64,000 nt of DNA from Owenia fusiformis. Taxonomy: Eukaryota; Annelida; Polychaeta; Sabellida; Oweniidae. The stretch is taken from contig CAIIXF020000007.1 of NCBI GenBank assembly GCA_903813345.2, positions 30,538,698-30,602,697 of the forward strand, given 5' to 3'. Both the position numbers and the translations under genes were made by a program. The first letter of the stretch is position 1, and each line of letters begins with the position of its first letter. The notes below the pieces were generated by a model. That model ran no database searches. It saw only the letters and a list, made by a program, of their open reading frames with translations, and had not been told where the DNA came from. Shown here piece after piece: positions 52,362-62,647 of this stretch.

Positions 52362-53173
52362 CTGATTGATCAGTTTATTTAATTATGTTATTTAAGACCA
52401 TTAACAGTTATCTAACATTTCTTTTATAATGGATATCGCAAGAACATCCAGAATATATTCTTTCTTTTTACCCCCTGCAATAAGCAGTTAGCATTTTCCC
52501 AATTAAGAACTCGCAATCTGATTGGCTGTCGCAACAATGCGACAGAAATCATGTATAAGTCATTGCACATAATTAGATCACATGATTCAGTTTAATCGGG
52601 CGCTTCCAAATGGGTCATAGCAGGGGGAAGAAGGAGGTACAGATTCTGGATACCTGCTTAGGAGGATGGTGGCAAAATTTGTAAAATGATCCGCGCTCTG
52701 CTCTTTGACCAATAACATTGGAGGATGCATGCGGAGTAACCATGTAGAAATGAAATTCTAGCCCACATAGATCTTTCCTAACCTGATATTCATTACTTAT
52801 TGTATTGAACTTCCAACTACCATGGCCCTAGGCCTAGGCTATGATCACAGATCCTGGCCAGATTATTTTATAGTAGGATCAGTAGCTCAATAAATGTTCC
52901 TCAAGATGAGACACCAAGAAAATTTCGAAATTTTAAAAATGAAGATTGTGCAGTCATTTCCGAAAAATATGAGACAAATCAAACCTCATTCAAAGCGTCT
53001 TGTTCTTCTTTAACCTTTTTATCACCAATGAACGTTATTCAAGCAATACTGCGTTGATAAGAGGCCAAAACAGTGATATTTTATCGTCTGGCTCTTGTCT
53101 GTCCAAATCTGAATGGTGCTCCTGTGATTCAAGAAATGTGACGTCAGAATTACAATGATATTTGGACACACAA

Positions 53174-53568
53174 TAGAGTCCATTTCACTGCTTCAGTTCG
53201 TCAGTAGAACGGCAAAAATAAGAAATTGGGAGACCATTGTGCAATAATATATGGAAAAGTATATTCATAATGTACATGAATGACATTTGTATATTTCAGA
53301 TTTTTTAGTTTTTTGTGCAATAAGCCTGTGCCGTCTTGTAATTTGAAGAATTTCAGCCATGTTAATCTTATTGAAAATAACATGGCAGAGAAACATCCAA
53401 ATATAAGAGGCCACACACTTTATAAACCAAACTAGAAGCAATCCAAGATATACAAATGTCATTCATGTACATTATGAATATACTTTTCCATATATTATTG
53501 CACAATGGTCTCCCAATTTCTTATTTTTGCCGTTCTACTGACGAACTGAAGCAGTGAAATGGACTCTA
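53174..53568. mobile_element. Long inverted-repeat element, copy 2 (121-bp arms, 153-bp core)
   Basis: Arms 53174-53294 and 53448-53568 look identical. The 153-bp core is clearly homologous to copy 1 (6722-6874), including GCCATGTT...AACATGGC. It sits about 360 bp from the presumed SPATS2 5' exon. Confidence 0.9.
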
Positions 53569-53926
53569 GGTTATTTACTCGAACTAAACAAGTAGAAATG
53601 GAAAGATCTCAGCTATAAAGGTAGCATTTTGTATAAGGAACGTTTTGAAAGGTGGTCACTTTTTGAAATTTTCCAATTTAGTGATGCTTCTTCTGAATTA
53701 TTCTTTGAGCCAATGAGATCCTACTACAAAACGATGTGGCCAACATCATGGCTATGAAAGTTTGATGAGAAAAAAAATTGCTCGAAAATTCGAAAACTTT
53801 TGATTTCTCTTGAATTAAAAAGTTGCTATTTAGGAAAGAAATCATACTATATTTCCAATCAAAATACAGAGACAACAAACATAAATAAAATAATTGTCCA
53901 ATAATTGCAATAATATGACGTCTTAC

Positions 53927-54012
53927 CTTGCGTTTTGAAACTATTTTAGACGATTTCTCGGAAACTTCTGCGCCGGATATGTAAGCTGAAATCAGTTTGC
54001 GGCGATGGCCGA
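53927..54012 (-). other. SPATS2: Possible 5' non-coding exon of SPATS2
   Basis: A strong donor (AAG|gtaaga) at 53925-53926 is preceded by GC-richer, CpG-containing sequence right beside the divergent SNAPC5 start. It is open in one frame but lacks an ATG, so it would be 5' UTR. The 5' end is not defined; 54012 is approximate. Confidence 0.4.
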
Positions 54013-54319
54013 CAATTTCCGGAGATAACCGAGATTAAAAACTTTGAAATTTGGAGCATAGGTGCATTCCCGGGAGAGTAGATCAATACTCAAGAGATTT
54101 TTCAATATTTCATTATTCTTTGTTATATGGCAGGATCAGACATAACATGTTTATTTTGAGATGTGAATCTCAAAATACCTAGAAAGCTGTCGCATTTTGA
54201 CGTTCGTTGATTCACCGTGAACACATACGCTCTTCATAAAGAAGATGCGAAAATAACTTCTGACTTCCGGAATGTGAATTTTCGAATTTGTTACGTTATT
54301 TTCTCCTATAGTCAGTGCC
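54013..54319. promoter_or_regulatory. Bidirectional promoter between SPATS2 and SNAPC5
   Basis: About 300 bp separate the SNAPC5 ATG from the presumed SPATS2 5' exon. It holds ETS-like sites (ACTTCCGG at 54263-54270, TTTCCGG at 54016-54022) and TCCCGGGA near 54068. A CRE-like TGACGTC lies just outside at 53916-53922, next to the SPATS2 donor. No TATA box is obvious for either gene, consistent with a housekeeping promoter. Start sites are inferred. Confidence 0.5.
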
Positions 54320-54415
54320 ATGGCACACCATTCAGAGTTAAGAGTTCTTAAGGAAGAAGAAAAGGTATTGACCAACCTATCTAGAAAGCTTGCTGATCAA
54401 CTTAATCGACTTAAA
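54320..54415 (+). CDS. SNAPC5: SNAPC5 exon 1
   Basis: 32 codons, MAHHSELRVLKEEEKVL to LADQLNRLK, donor gtgagt. Heptad-like Leu spacing. Confidence 0.92.
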
Positions 54416-57292
54416 GTGAGTATTGTTATACATCATTTTTTCAAATAATTTCATGAGGATTTTTATTTACACTAGACATGGACCTATATAGGTCCATGCA
54501 CTAGACTATAGTTTGGAACATAAATAAATGACAGGGGGATTTGCTGAAGTTAGGATTTCCCATGTTAAAAATAAGAGAATTTTCAGGAGGCCATACATCA
54601 GTGAATGAGATTATACAAAATGTAAAATATACAAATTTTAAGGGATATGTATCTAGACAATATTGGAAATTATGGGCTTTCAGACGACCATGATTAGGAA
54701 ATGGTGATTGAAAATTGACCTGTCATTTATTTTTGTCCCCAACTTTACTTAGATCTAGAGTAGATCTCATGTCCTGACTTCGTCGGTAGAACTTGAAAAA
54801 TAAGATTTATCTAAAGATTAGGAGTCTTACTTGCCCTCTAGAGGTTAAGGTGCCATGGAAGTTAACAGAGATGACAAAACAAAAAATGATAAAACCATGC
54901 TGGATTTTGAAAAGTTTTTGAACCAAGATAACAGAGTTCTGTTTGATCTCCAGTCAGTTTAACTAGTTCCACATATCATTTACATGACCGGGAACACAAT
55001 GGAAATGGTCAGAATGACCATAAACATGATGAAATAACCTTTTCAGCCCCCTGAAAATGTGACGAATAGCTGAAGAATAGCTAAAAGTAGGTACTCAGGA
55101 AAGGTAAATGAACAGAATGTTTTAATTTTTTCAGAAAATGTGTCCAATATATTGCTCTAAATGATACAATCTTTGAAATTTTTAAAAATTGTCTGAAATA
55201 ATAATGGCTGTAGTGAAAAGGAAAATAGATCGATTTTCAATTTAGTTTTTTCAGTTTTTTCTTTTTCTAAGAATGATATCAATTTTGTTATAATTGTATC
55301 ATTTTAAGAGCAGTATACTGGGCAAATTTTCTGAAAAAGTCAAAAGATTCTGTTCAGTGACCTTTCCTGAGCACCTACATGCACTCTAAGCTATTTTCAG
55401 TCACATTTTCAGAGGGCTGAAAAGGTTATTTCATCATGTTTATGGTCATTCTGACCATTTCCATTGTGTTCCCAGTCGTGTAAATGGCCTGACATAGAGC
55501 GGCTATACAGTTTGGATAATGGTACAGATACTCCAGGTTGGCTATCTTGAATCAGAAAAACTGGCTTCTGGCGTTGGTTATGTTGTTATCTACTGAAATT
55601 ACAACTGGCTTCCAATCATCAATTGAAAAATTATAATAAACTGAATAATACATGTATCATGATCACTTCTTGTGTGTTTTGAAATTTATTGTTATTGAAT
55701 TACGCCAAATCTAGTGATTCAAAATCTTAAAATCTCTCCCCATGCCCAGATTTGTGGTTTAGCAACAAATGTTTGATCTCTTATATTTAATACAAGGGCA
55801 CCTTATGGCGGTCCTGGAAATCAAGAGGGAGGGGGCCCAAAAAGTGAACTAATAATAGAGAAATAAATTTGAGATATTGTAATACCAAATCAAAGAGGTT
55901 GTCAAATTCAACTAGTATATGATACTATACATTCTTTACAAATAAAATGTGTTTGGAAACTAGGTAATGATATTTTATAAACAACGTCTTGCAATGTGTA
56001 ATTTTAGGTAGAAGAATTGACAATCCTTTTCAAGATAAGAGAAAGAGATAATAAAGAAACTGGTTTGGAAGAAACAAAAAAGGATCAAGAACAAGATGCT
56101 ACAGTACAAAAAGTAAGTCATTACGATCTGAAACATTAAGAGGTTCCCTCTCAAGTTGTTAGCTGAGAGTGATCACAAAATCTCATTTAACAGTTTAACA
56201 TGTTTATAAGCACAATTTCATTCCAAATGAGTCTGGCATAAGATTATTGTATAACTGTTGGATGCACAATTAACGACTAGTGAAGAGGTTCTTTTTCATA
56301 TCATGATGTGATTTTTTTTTAAATTAAGAAAACTGTTTTAGACACCCGCTTGCCTCAATATAATGACCTAGTGTTAGTTATAGTTATCATTTGCATTGTT
56401 TAAGTTGACATACAAGGGTCAATTTCAAGAAATGACAAATAAATCCAAAAATCAATTACAAGTATTTTGGTATTTATTTATTATTTTTGACATGTATTTT
56501 GGTATTTCATGAATCCATCCACAAGAATACTTCGACCTCTATATCCAAATTATCAACTTTTCAGCACAGTAATTGTAATAGATACATGTCTTAGTATATT
56601 GTGATTTTGAAATTATTTACATTTGTATTACTTATAGGAAGATGCAGATGACTTGGATGTGAATATTCAACCTTTATTAGATCTGGACTTGGGGCCCACT
56701 GGAGACAGATACCAAGGTACTGATTCATGTCTTGTAAACACTTTATTTACCTTGTCTTCCCAAATCTATTTTAAACCATTTCATATGTATTATGTCCCAT
56801 GCATTCTTTATGAATCTGACTTTTTTCAAAATTATTTACAAGTTCTCAGAAATTCAAATCTGACCTTAGATTTGAGATTTGTCCTTCAATGAACTTCTCA
56901 AGATCATAAAAACCAAAGGACCAAATTTGTTTTTTTACAAGTTATCATAAGTTCAAATCTGACTATAGATTGAACTCATAATATTGTGAGCAACTAACTA
57001 ATTGGTGACATTTGTCATGTTAATGCCTTGTTTGGTGATGTTTTATTGTACATAATTTCTAATTAAACATTTTGTGGAAAAATGGCTGGTGTTTGATGTC
57101 TGTAAGTAACAGAGTTTAGCAGTCAGGATCTATAACAGATGGCGTCATTTTGTATGTTAATGTTGCCACGGTTCCAGTTTTATTTTGTTTTTTTCAGATG
57201 AAGAGGAAGAAGAAGAAGAAGATGATATGGATACAGAGATGGAGGAAAATAATCAATTGACTTACATGTTCAATACTGACATGACTGAGTAG
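54320..57292 (+). CDS. SNAPC5: SNAPC5 homologue (snRNA-activating complex subunit 5), 124 aa
   Basis: Four exons: 54320-54415, 56008-56112, 56638-56716 and 57198-57292; all introns GT-AG; total 375 nt including TAG. Residues 1-32 begin MAHHSELRVLKEEEKVL. The signature LADQLNRLKVEEL spans the exon 1/2 junction and matches human SNAPC5 LHDQLNRLKVEEL. The middle is charged. The last exon has seven consecutive Glu then DDMDTEME, like the Glu-rich end of human SNAP19 (98 aa). The protein is a small nuclear subunit of SNAPc (PTF), which binds the proximal sequence element of snRNA genes for Pol II and Pol III; the N-terminal leucine-rich helix packs with other subunits (family knowledge). Start context gccATGG is good. 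The extra C-terminal residues (NNQLTYMFNTDMTE) are not in the human protein. Confidence 0.93.
54509..54745. mobile_element. 237-bp TA-flanked MITE, copy 2 (inverted)
   Basis: Matches the complement of 46554-46790 along its full length, with the same 237-bp size. Lies in SNAPC5 intron 1. Terminal bases are slightly mutated. Confidence 0.88.
54977..55486. mobile_element. 510-bp foldback element in SNAPC5 intron 1
   Basis: Inverted arms of about 200 bp. The outer 90 bp are nearly identical (GGGAACACAATGGAAATGGT, GACCATAAACATGATGAAAT); inner parts have diverged. No coding capacity. Confidence 0.88.
56008..56112 (+). CDS. SNAPC5: SNAPC5 exon 2
   Basis: 35 codons, VEELTILFKIRERDNKETG onward, phase 0 at both ends. 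Acceptor attttag, donor gtaagt. Continues the helix of exon 1. Confidence 0.92.
56638..56716 (+). CDS. SNAPC5: SNAPC5 exon 3
   Basis: 26 codons plus one base: EDADDLDVNIQPLLDLDLG, then PTGDRYQ. Acceptor cttatag, donor gtactg. Acidic. Confidence 0.88.
56815..57195. repeat. Inverted relative of the 35160-35720 repeat
   Basis: Complement-strand match to AAGTCAGATTTGAAC units, and to the TGGTGACATTTTGT...CCGTTTTATTTTG end. It fills SNAPC5 intron 3 up to the last exon acceptor. Confidence 0.65.
57198..57292 (+). CDS. SNAPC5: SNAPC5 exon 4, acidic tail and stop
   Basis: Begins after ttttcag; encodes DEEEEEEEDDMDTEMEE and ends TNMTE-like (NTDMTE) with TAG at 57290-57292. The poly-Glu tail is the family hallmark. 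Confidence 0.92.
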
Positions 57293-58394
57293 CTATCCAA
57301 AAGAACTGAAACACATAGGTGTCTGTGAAATGGTCTCACTATAGACTCATTCATTTTGCAGTTCTGAGGAGGATAATGTCTATTGCAGAATTTTACTGTG
57401 TGACATGTAGTACATTGCTTATTCTTGCTTAGTCAAGACCCCAGAACCCCCCCCCCCATCCAGTCAGCTGCAGTAATTACCATACTCCTGTTTGGGATTT
57501 CCATTGTCTTCAAACAGGAACCCTGCACATTGTGGCTATAAGTGTTTCATTATCAACATTATGAGTGGTGCGCTATGTACAGGGTGGGCCAAAAAAACAC
57601 CCCCCTAGCCATTATTTCTGATAAATATTTATTTTTTAACATGTACACCACCAACAATGATATCATTTTAAAGGTAATTTAATTTGCAACAAAATGATGT
57701 ATAATAGCACCATTTTCAACAACCCCATATAGAAATATAACCAATTTTGTGACATGGGGGTCAAAAAACACCTTTTCAATTTTCATCGATTTTGCGAACA
57801 AAAGCCTATTTCTACCAAATTTTACTGTTCAGTTAAAAATTGCATTATTGTCATGAGTCTTTCGTAATTAGATATATATGGTTACACTTTAGTTTATGTC
57901 AGTGTGGTTCGCTGCCCCGTTTTGTTGTTGATTTGCCTTGTATTGTGTTCTTGTATTTCTCCTGTCAAAACATAATATCCATATTAATAAAATTGTTAAA
58001 TAAATTATTTTTTACAATAAATAAATCGTTAGTTATATCGTATACATTTATAGGACATCCGTTGACCTTTCAAATTATTTGTCTATGAGGTTCCCTAAAA
58101 CCAGAAATTGGCACCATATTTTGAAAATTTTAGGCCCATTGATAATTTGGAATAAAAAGGTGTAGAAAGGCAAAATTATGCCCCCAAAAAGGCCCTTTTT
58201 TGAGGCCCTACAGAATATTTAGGGCCCTAGAAAAATGTTCTTGGCCCACAAGAAGTGTAGGTGGTGACATTTTGTCATGTTAATGCTTTGTTTTTTTAAA
58301 TGTCAAGGTTTAATTATATACTAGAGATACAAATTCTATCAATGTTAGACCATAATAGTACGCTTATTAGCATTTTGCAGATTATTGTTCTAAG
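57293..58394. other. SNAPC5 3' region and intergenic
   Basis: Contains a single mariner-like end (CAGGGTGGGCCAAAAAAACA at 57580), GGCCC-rich sequence (58120-58250) and AATAAA hexamers near 57978-58023 that could end SNAPC5. No further coding sequence seen. Confidence 0.45.
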
Positions 58395-58542
58395 ACTATA
58401 CATCTATCTACATCTATCATTATACTAATTAAAGCTCTTTATAGAGCAACACAATTAGTTTTGGAAGTCATCCAAGCTAAAAATCTAAAATGGCAGTATG
58501 TACAATTAAAATACTGTCTAAAAACAGGTCTCGTGTCATGAG

Positions 58543-61500
58543 CTAACCCTGCATACTAGATACCAGGGCATCACGGAAGGCAGTACTGTCTTCTATCATC
58601 CTGGTTGTGGAAGGAAGGTTGTTCCAATCTGTTATTGTTCTGGGAAAGAAGCTATTCTTGTAGGTATCAGTTCTGGCAAAGGGAGGGATGAATTGTTGGG
58701 CTCTTCTGCCAGTTCTGTTAGATTTCTCGATGTAGGGGGGAATGGGTATTGCTATTTCATTATGAAGGGCTTTATGGAATAGGGTGAGTCTCTTGGTTTG
58801 TCTTCGGTTCTCAAGCGGTTTCCATTCCAAATCTTTGTAAATGTTGGTGATGGTTCCTGGCTCCCTAGAGTACTGTTTGGTCACAAACCTTGCTGCCTGA
58901 CGCTGAACCATCTCTACTCGTGCTTTGTCTTTCTTCTGGTAAGGGTCCCAAACTGAAGAAGAGTATTCCAAGTGGGGCCTGACCAGAGAATTATAAGCCG
59001 TGGCTTTGATGTTGCGTGGGCAGCTGTGGAGGTTTCGCCTCAGGAAGCCAAGGGAACGGTTGGCTTTGTTCACTATGTTGTTGATGTGAGTGGTCCACTT
59101 CATGTTGGATTCTAGTTCCACACCAAGGTAGGGGTTATGGGGTACATCCTGTAGTACTTGGCCTTTCATGATGTATGCGGCAGTTCTTGGCTCGCGTTTT
59201 CTGTGTACTCTCAATGTGTAGCATTTTTTGGCATTGAAGTCCATCTGCCACCGTTCAGCCCACTGTTGTAGTTTGGTGAGGTCATTCTGCAGTTCAGCTT
59301 CATCTGCCGCTGACTTGATGGTTCGGTAGAGTACACAGTCATCGGCAAACAGTCTCACAGATGATGTGAGTCCATCGCCAATGTCATTGATATACAGGAG
59401 GAACATCAAAGGACCAAGCACAGTGCCTTGTGGGACTCCAGATGTTACCTTGGCTGGTTTAGATATTTCCCCATTTACAACTACCTTCTGTGTTCTGCTA
59501 GTTAGCCATTCTGTGATCCAGGTCTTGGTCTTGTCCCTGATGCCGTAATACTCTAACTTCACAAGCAACCGTTGATGGGCTACGGTATCAAAAGCCTTGC
59601 TAAAGTCGAGTATCAGGACATCAGATTGACAACCAAAATCCAGTGATCTCACAAGATCTTCTACAGTGAGGACCAGCTGGGATTCACAGGAGTGCTTACC
59701 TCTGAAGCCATGTTGGTAATGCTTCAGGATGTTGTTCTTGTCAAGATGGTTCATAATTTGGTGGAAGATGATGTGCTCCATTATCTTACAGGGTATAGAT
59801 GTTAGAGATACCGGTCTGTAGTTGGCAGCACTAGTTGGATCACCCTTCTTGAAGATGGCTGTGACGTTGGCCAGAGTCCAGTCTTTGGGAACTACTCCAT
59901 CTGACCAGGATGATGTAAAAATCATCTGGAGAAGAGGAGCAACTTCCACAGCGGCTTCTTTGAGTATCCTTGCTGGTATTTCATCAGGTCCTGAAGCTTT
60001 CTTTGGGTTGACATTCAAAAGGAGCTTCAGGATACCCTCTGTCTGGAATGTTATGACAGGCATGCCAGCATAGGGACTCTCATTCATGGTTGGTATCTTC
60101 GTCAGGTCTTCTTTGGTAAACACTGATTGATATTGTCTGTTCAGTATCTCCGTTTGGTCTTTACTGGAGCTGGTTTCAGTGTTTCCTTCACGAAGTATGC
60201 TAATGCCCACTGTGTCAGTTTTTCTGGATTTGATGTAGGTCCAGAATTTCTTACCAATGGATGCTTTAGATGGGTCAGCATTGGCAGGGAGTTCTAGAAG
60301 ACCAGCTATGTAGGTGTTGTGTGAGCTAGCTAGGGCTTTGGAGATCTTCTTCCTCAGTTGTCTGTAGAGGGCCCAGTCTTCTTTCTTGTTGGTACTCTTG
60401 GATTTTCTGAACTGCCGCTGCTTTTTGCGTATCATCTTTTTGATGGAACGGTTCATCCATGGTAGGTCCCATCTGGTACTAAGTTTTTTGGATGGAATAT
60501 GCTTCTTGATGGATTCAGCAATGGTTGACTTGAACAAGTTCCACTTTGCCTCAGTGGAGATGGAATCATCAGAGAGCTTAGGATGTAGGTTGCTCAGATC
60601 TTCTTTGATTCCATCCATGTTACCTTTGTTGTAAAGGAACACTGTTCTTGGGGCTCTCTTCACTGGCTTCGCCTTGATGTTGATAGTAGTGATCAGGATC
60701 TCATGATCACTCATCCCTGGGGCTACGATGGAGTTTGCCACTAAACCAGGTATGGTAGTGAAGAAGAGGTCGAGGATGTTCTTGCCTCGAGTTGGAACTT
60801 TGTTCACTTGGTGTAGAAAAGACTCCTTGATGGTATTAAGGAGGGCCTCGTTGGTATCATGGCCATATGCTGGAGAGGTCTTGATGGTATTGTCCTCCCA
60901 GTCTACATCTGGAAGATTGAAATCTCCAGAGACTAAGATGTGGGGTGTAGAGTTACTGTGGGGAATTTTAGTGATAGATGCATTGAGTTCGTGAAGAGGC
61001 AGTGGGTCGTTGTCTGGTGGTCTGTAGAACGATCCCACATAAATTGGTTTATTTCCATATGTTGAAATTTTCGCCCATACGGATTCACTATTGTTCTCGA
61101 GTGATGGAACTGGTGAAGACAGAATGTTGCGGTGAACAGAGAGGAATACTCCACCGCCTCCTTTCTTCCTGTCATTCCTGTATGTCACATAAGCTGGTGG
61201 AAAGGTTTCACTGTTAGAGAAGGTGCCATCTAGGTGGGACTCACATCCAACAATGATGTCAGGTTGGTGGGTCTCAGAGAGAACAAGTAGCTGGTTACAC
61301 TTCTCTTCAGACCTGAGGCTCCGACAGTTAACAGTGAGAAGCTTCAGCTGTTTTTTCGCCGTTTTATGTTGACGGGCACGGGGACAGTGTGGCGATGAAG
61401 TTGCCTGAGGAGAGGGAATAGAGCCTATTGACGATGATGACAAATTGCTGTAGGTATTGGAAGTTTCAAAATCTATTGTTGAATCAAAAAAGGAAGAATG

Positions 61501-61923
61501 GAAGTTGGGTAGTCCGCATGAGCAGCATATCCATGAAGTGCTACTGTTTGCTAAGGTGTTGTAGCAGAGAGATGACATCTGTAGGCAGTTAATATGCAGC
61601 CAAGTGTCACACTGATCACACTGTATGGCACGCTGACCATATTTCACTGCCTTTGAGCAAAGCTGGCACGGGAACTTAGGGGGCCTTGGACCTGGGTTTG
61701 TTTCTAGGTCGCCTCCTTGGAGGATGATGAGCATCATGAAAACTGAGTTGAGTCGGCTGGGTTTAAAATTTTGGGTTTTGAGAAAGCTAGAAAAAGACCA
61801 TGGTTGGGGAATTCTGGCCAGAGTAAGTTGAAGAGCTGTTTGTGAATCAAAGGTAGGTTTTACTGTTATTGAGATACAGTAAATCAAGATCACCAGGAAT
61901 AGTGTAAGTGGTTTTACACCCAT
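58543..61923 (-). CDS. LINE ORF: leader-2A-PHD-endonuclease-reverse transcriptase, 1126 aa
   Basis: One intact frame. Residues 1-21 are a hydrophobic leader (MGVKPLTLFLVILIYC...). Residues 72-79, DLETNPGP, match the 2A consensus DxExNPGP. Residues 86-136 are a PHD finger (C86, C89, C102, C105, H110, C113, C133, C136). Residues 193-410 are an APE-type endonuclease with N199, E228, GDFN at 333-336 and SDH at 405-407. The reverse transcriptase spans about 640-900, with LDFSKAFD at 772-779, GVPQGTVLGP at 829-838 and FADD at 859-862. The C-terminal region has the SLVRPHLEYSSSVWDPY and FFPRTITDWNNLP blocks typical of the Jockey/CR1/L2 superfamily. All key catalytic residues are present, so the copy could be active. 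The clade within CR1/L2/Crack/Daphne is not settled by eye. Confidence 0.96.
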   Translation of the reverse strand: MGVKPLTLFLVILIYCISITVKPTFDSQTALQLTLARIPQPWSFSSFLKTQNFKPSRLNSVFMMLIILQGGDLETNPGPRPPKFPCQLCSKAVKYGQRAIQCDQCDTWLHINCLQMSSLCYNTLANSSTSWICCSCGLPNFHSSFFDSTIDFETSNTYSNLSSSSIGSIPSPQATSSPHCPRARQHKTAKKQLKLLTVNCRSLRSEEKCNQLLVLSETHQPDIIVGCESHLDGTFSNSETFPPAYVTYRNDRKKGGGGVFLSVHRNILSSPVPSLENNSESVWAKISTYGNKPIYVGSFYRPPDNDPLPLHELNASITKIPHSNSTPHILVSGDFNLPDVDWEDNTIKTSPAYGHDTNEALLNTIKESFLHQVNKVPTRGKNILDLFFTTIPGLVANSIVAPGMSDHEILITTINIKAKPVKRAPRTVFLYNKGNMDGIKEDLSNLHPKLSDDSISTEAKWNLFKSTIAESIKKHIPSKKLSTRWDLPWMNRSIKKMIRKKQRQFRKSKSTNKKEDWALYRQLRKKISKALASSHNTYIAGLLELPANADPSKASIGKKFWTYIKSRKTDTVGISILREGNTETSSSKDQTEILNRQYQSVFTKEDLTKIPTMNESPYAGMPVITFQTEGILKLLLNVNPKKASGPDEIPARILKEAAVEVAPLLQMIFTSSWSDGVVPKDWTLANVTAIFKKGDPTSAANYRPVSLTSIPCKIMEHIIFHQIMNHLDKNNILKHYQHGFRGKHSCESQLVLTVEDLVRSLDFGCQSDVLILDFSKAFDTVAHQRLLVKLEYYGIRDKTKTWITEWLTSRTQKVVVNGEISKPAKVTSGVPQGTVLGPLMFLLYINDIGDGLTSSVRLFADDCVLYRTIKSAADEAELQNDLTKLQQWAERWQMDFNAKKCYTLRVHRKREPRTAAYIMKGQVLQDVPHNPYLGVELESNMKWTTHINNIVNKANRSLGFLRRNLHSCPRNIKATAYNSLVRPHLEYSSSVWDPYQKKDKARVEMVQRQAARFVTKQYSREPGTITNIYKDLEWKPLENRRQTKRLTLFHKALHNEIAIPIPPYIEKSNRTGRRAQQFIPPFARTDTYKNSFFPRTITDWNNLPSTTRMIEDSTAFRDALVSSMQG
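61687..61710 (-). other. 2A ribosome-skipping motif in LINE ORF
   Basis: Encodes DLETNPGP. Skipping would fall between Gly78 and Pro79, releasing the leader peptide from the PHD-EN-RT polyprotein. 2A sequences are known in some APE-type LINEs of marine invertebrates. Activity here is inferred from the motif. Confidence 0.8.
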
Positions 61924-62318
61924 GTTAAAATTGTAGGAAAATACCGATGGGCGATAATAGAGTGGTAAAATATCACCTGCAGTGTGCTTCAGATTGTACT
62001 CTACCCGGTGGAATTAAGCGGAGAATCTTCAGTGAAACTACAAACTGGTATGTTCCCCTGATTGTGGACTTGGTAGCTCGTATGTGTGACGGTGAGACAA
62101 CGCAAATTTGACAAAATTAAGTGGGAGGAAAATTTGAAAATTTAGCGCAATGGATGACTTCCGTATAAGTTTCTGTTTAATATTAATATTTTATTAATAG
62201 TTTTTTGTTTTATATTATTCAATATAAGGCCATGAAAAAAGCATAAAGTCTGGCATAAAGTTAGAAGTCTATGGTTACTGATATAAAGTGATAAAAGTTT
62301 TAGACACAGTAACTGATC

Positions 62319-62647
62319 AGGGGCGGATCCAGGAACCAACAAGGGGGGGGGGCCCAAATTTCAGGTCAAAGAAAAAACGTCCGCGCTTGCGCGGAAAAAA
62401 ATTTTGGGCCCCTAAAATCCAAAAGTGGGCCCAAATTTTGAAATTTTGAGGCCCATTTTCTTCAAAATTTGGCCTGAAATTAACAAATAAGGCCTTAAAA
62501 GGCCCAGTAATGACCAAAAAGGCCCACTTTTTGGGGTCTGAAGGCCTTGTTTGGCCCAAAAATTTTTTTGGGCCCAATTTTTTTTTTCTGGGCCCACCCA
62601 AGGGGGGGGGGCCCGGGCCCCTGGGCCCCCCCCCCTAATCCGCCAGT
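62319..62647. mobile_element. hAT-like MITE, GGGCCC-rich
   Basis: Starts CAGGGGCGGATCCAGG and ends (complement) CACTGGCGGATTAGGG, typical hAT-like termini, with a 5-bp CTGAT on both sides. Contains the perfect palindrome TCCGCGCTTGCGCGGA at 62380-62395. Confidence 0.65.

Larger units (their letters stand above)
44990..53170. other. Presumed SPATS2 first intron
   Basis: Apart from the MITEs at 46554, 49515 and 52165, the sequence is AT-rich with only short chance frames. A diverged GTGATCTCC-like relative may lie near 45405-45515. Confidence 0.45.
58395..62080 (-). mobile_element. Near-complete CR1/L2-type non-LTR retrotransposon
   Basis: The ORF is flanked by a probable 5' UTR (to about 62080, GC-richer than its surroundings) and a short 3' UTR. 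The 3' side may end in a GATAGATGTA-like tandem tail near 58396-58425. I found no convincing target-site duplication, so both outer borders are approximate. Confidence 0.6.

Noticed and set aside
53927-54012. Coding role for the segment beside SNAPC5 (open and splice-compatible with 37282-37351 and 27612-27694)
   Set aside because: No ATG in the frame and an in-frame stop upstream; kept only as possible 5' UTR.
58466-62165. GGAAGTCATCC and GGATGACTTCC at either side of the LINE as a target-site duplication
   Set aside because: They are in inverted, not direct, orientation.
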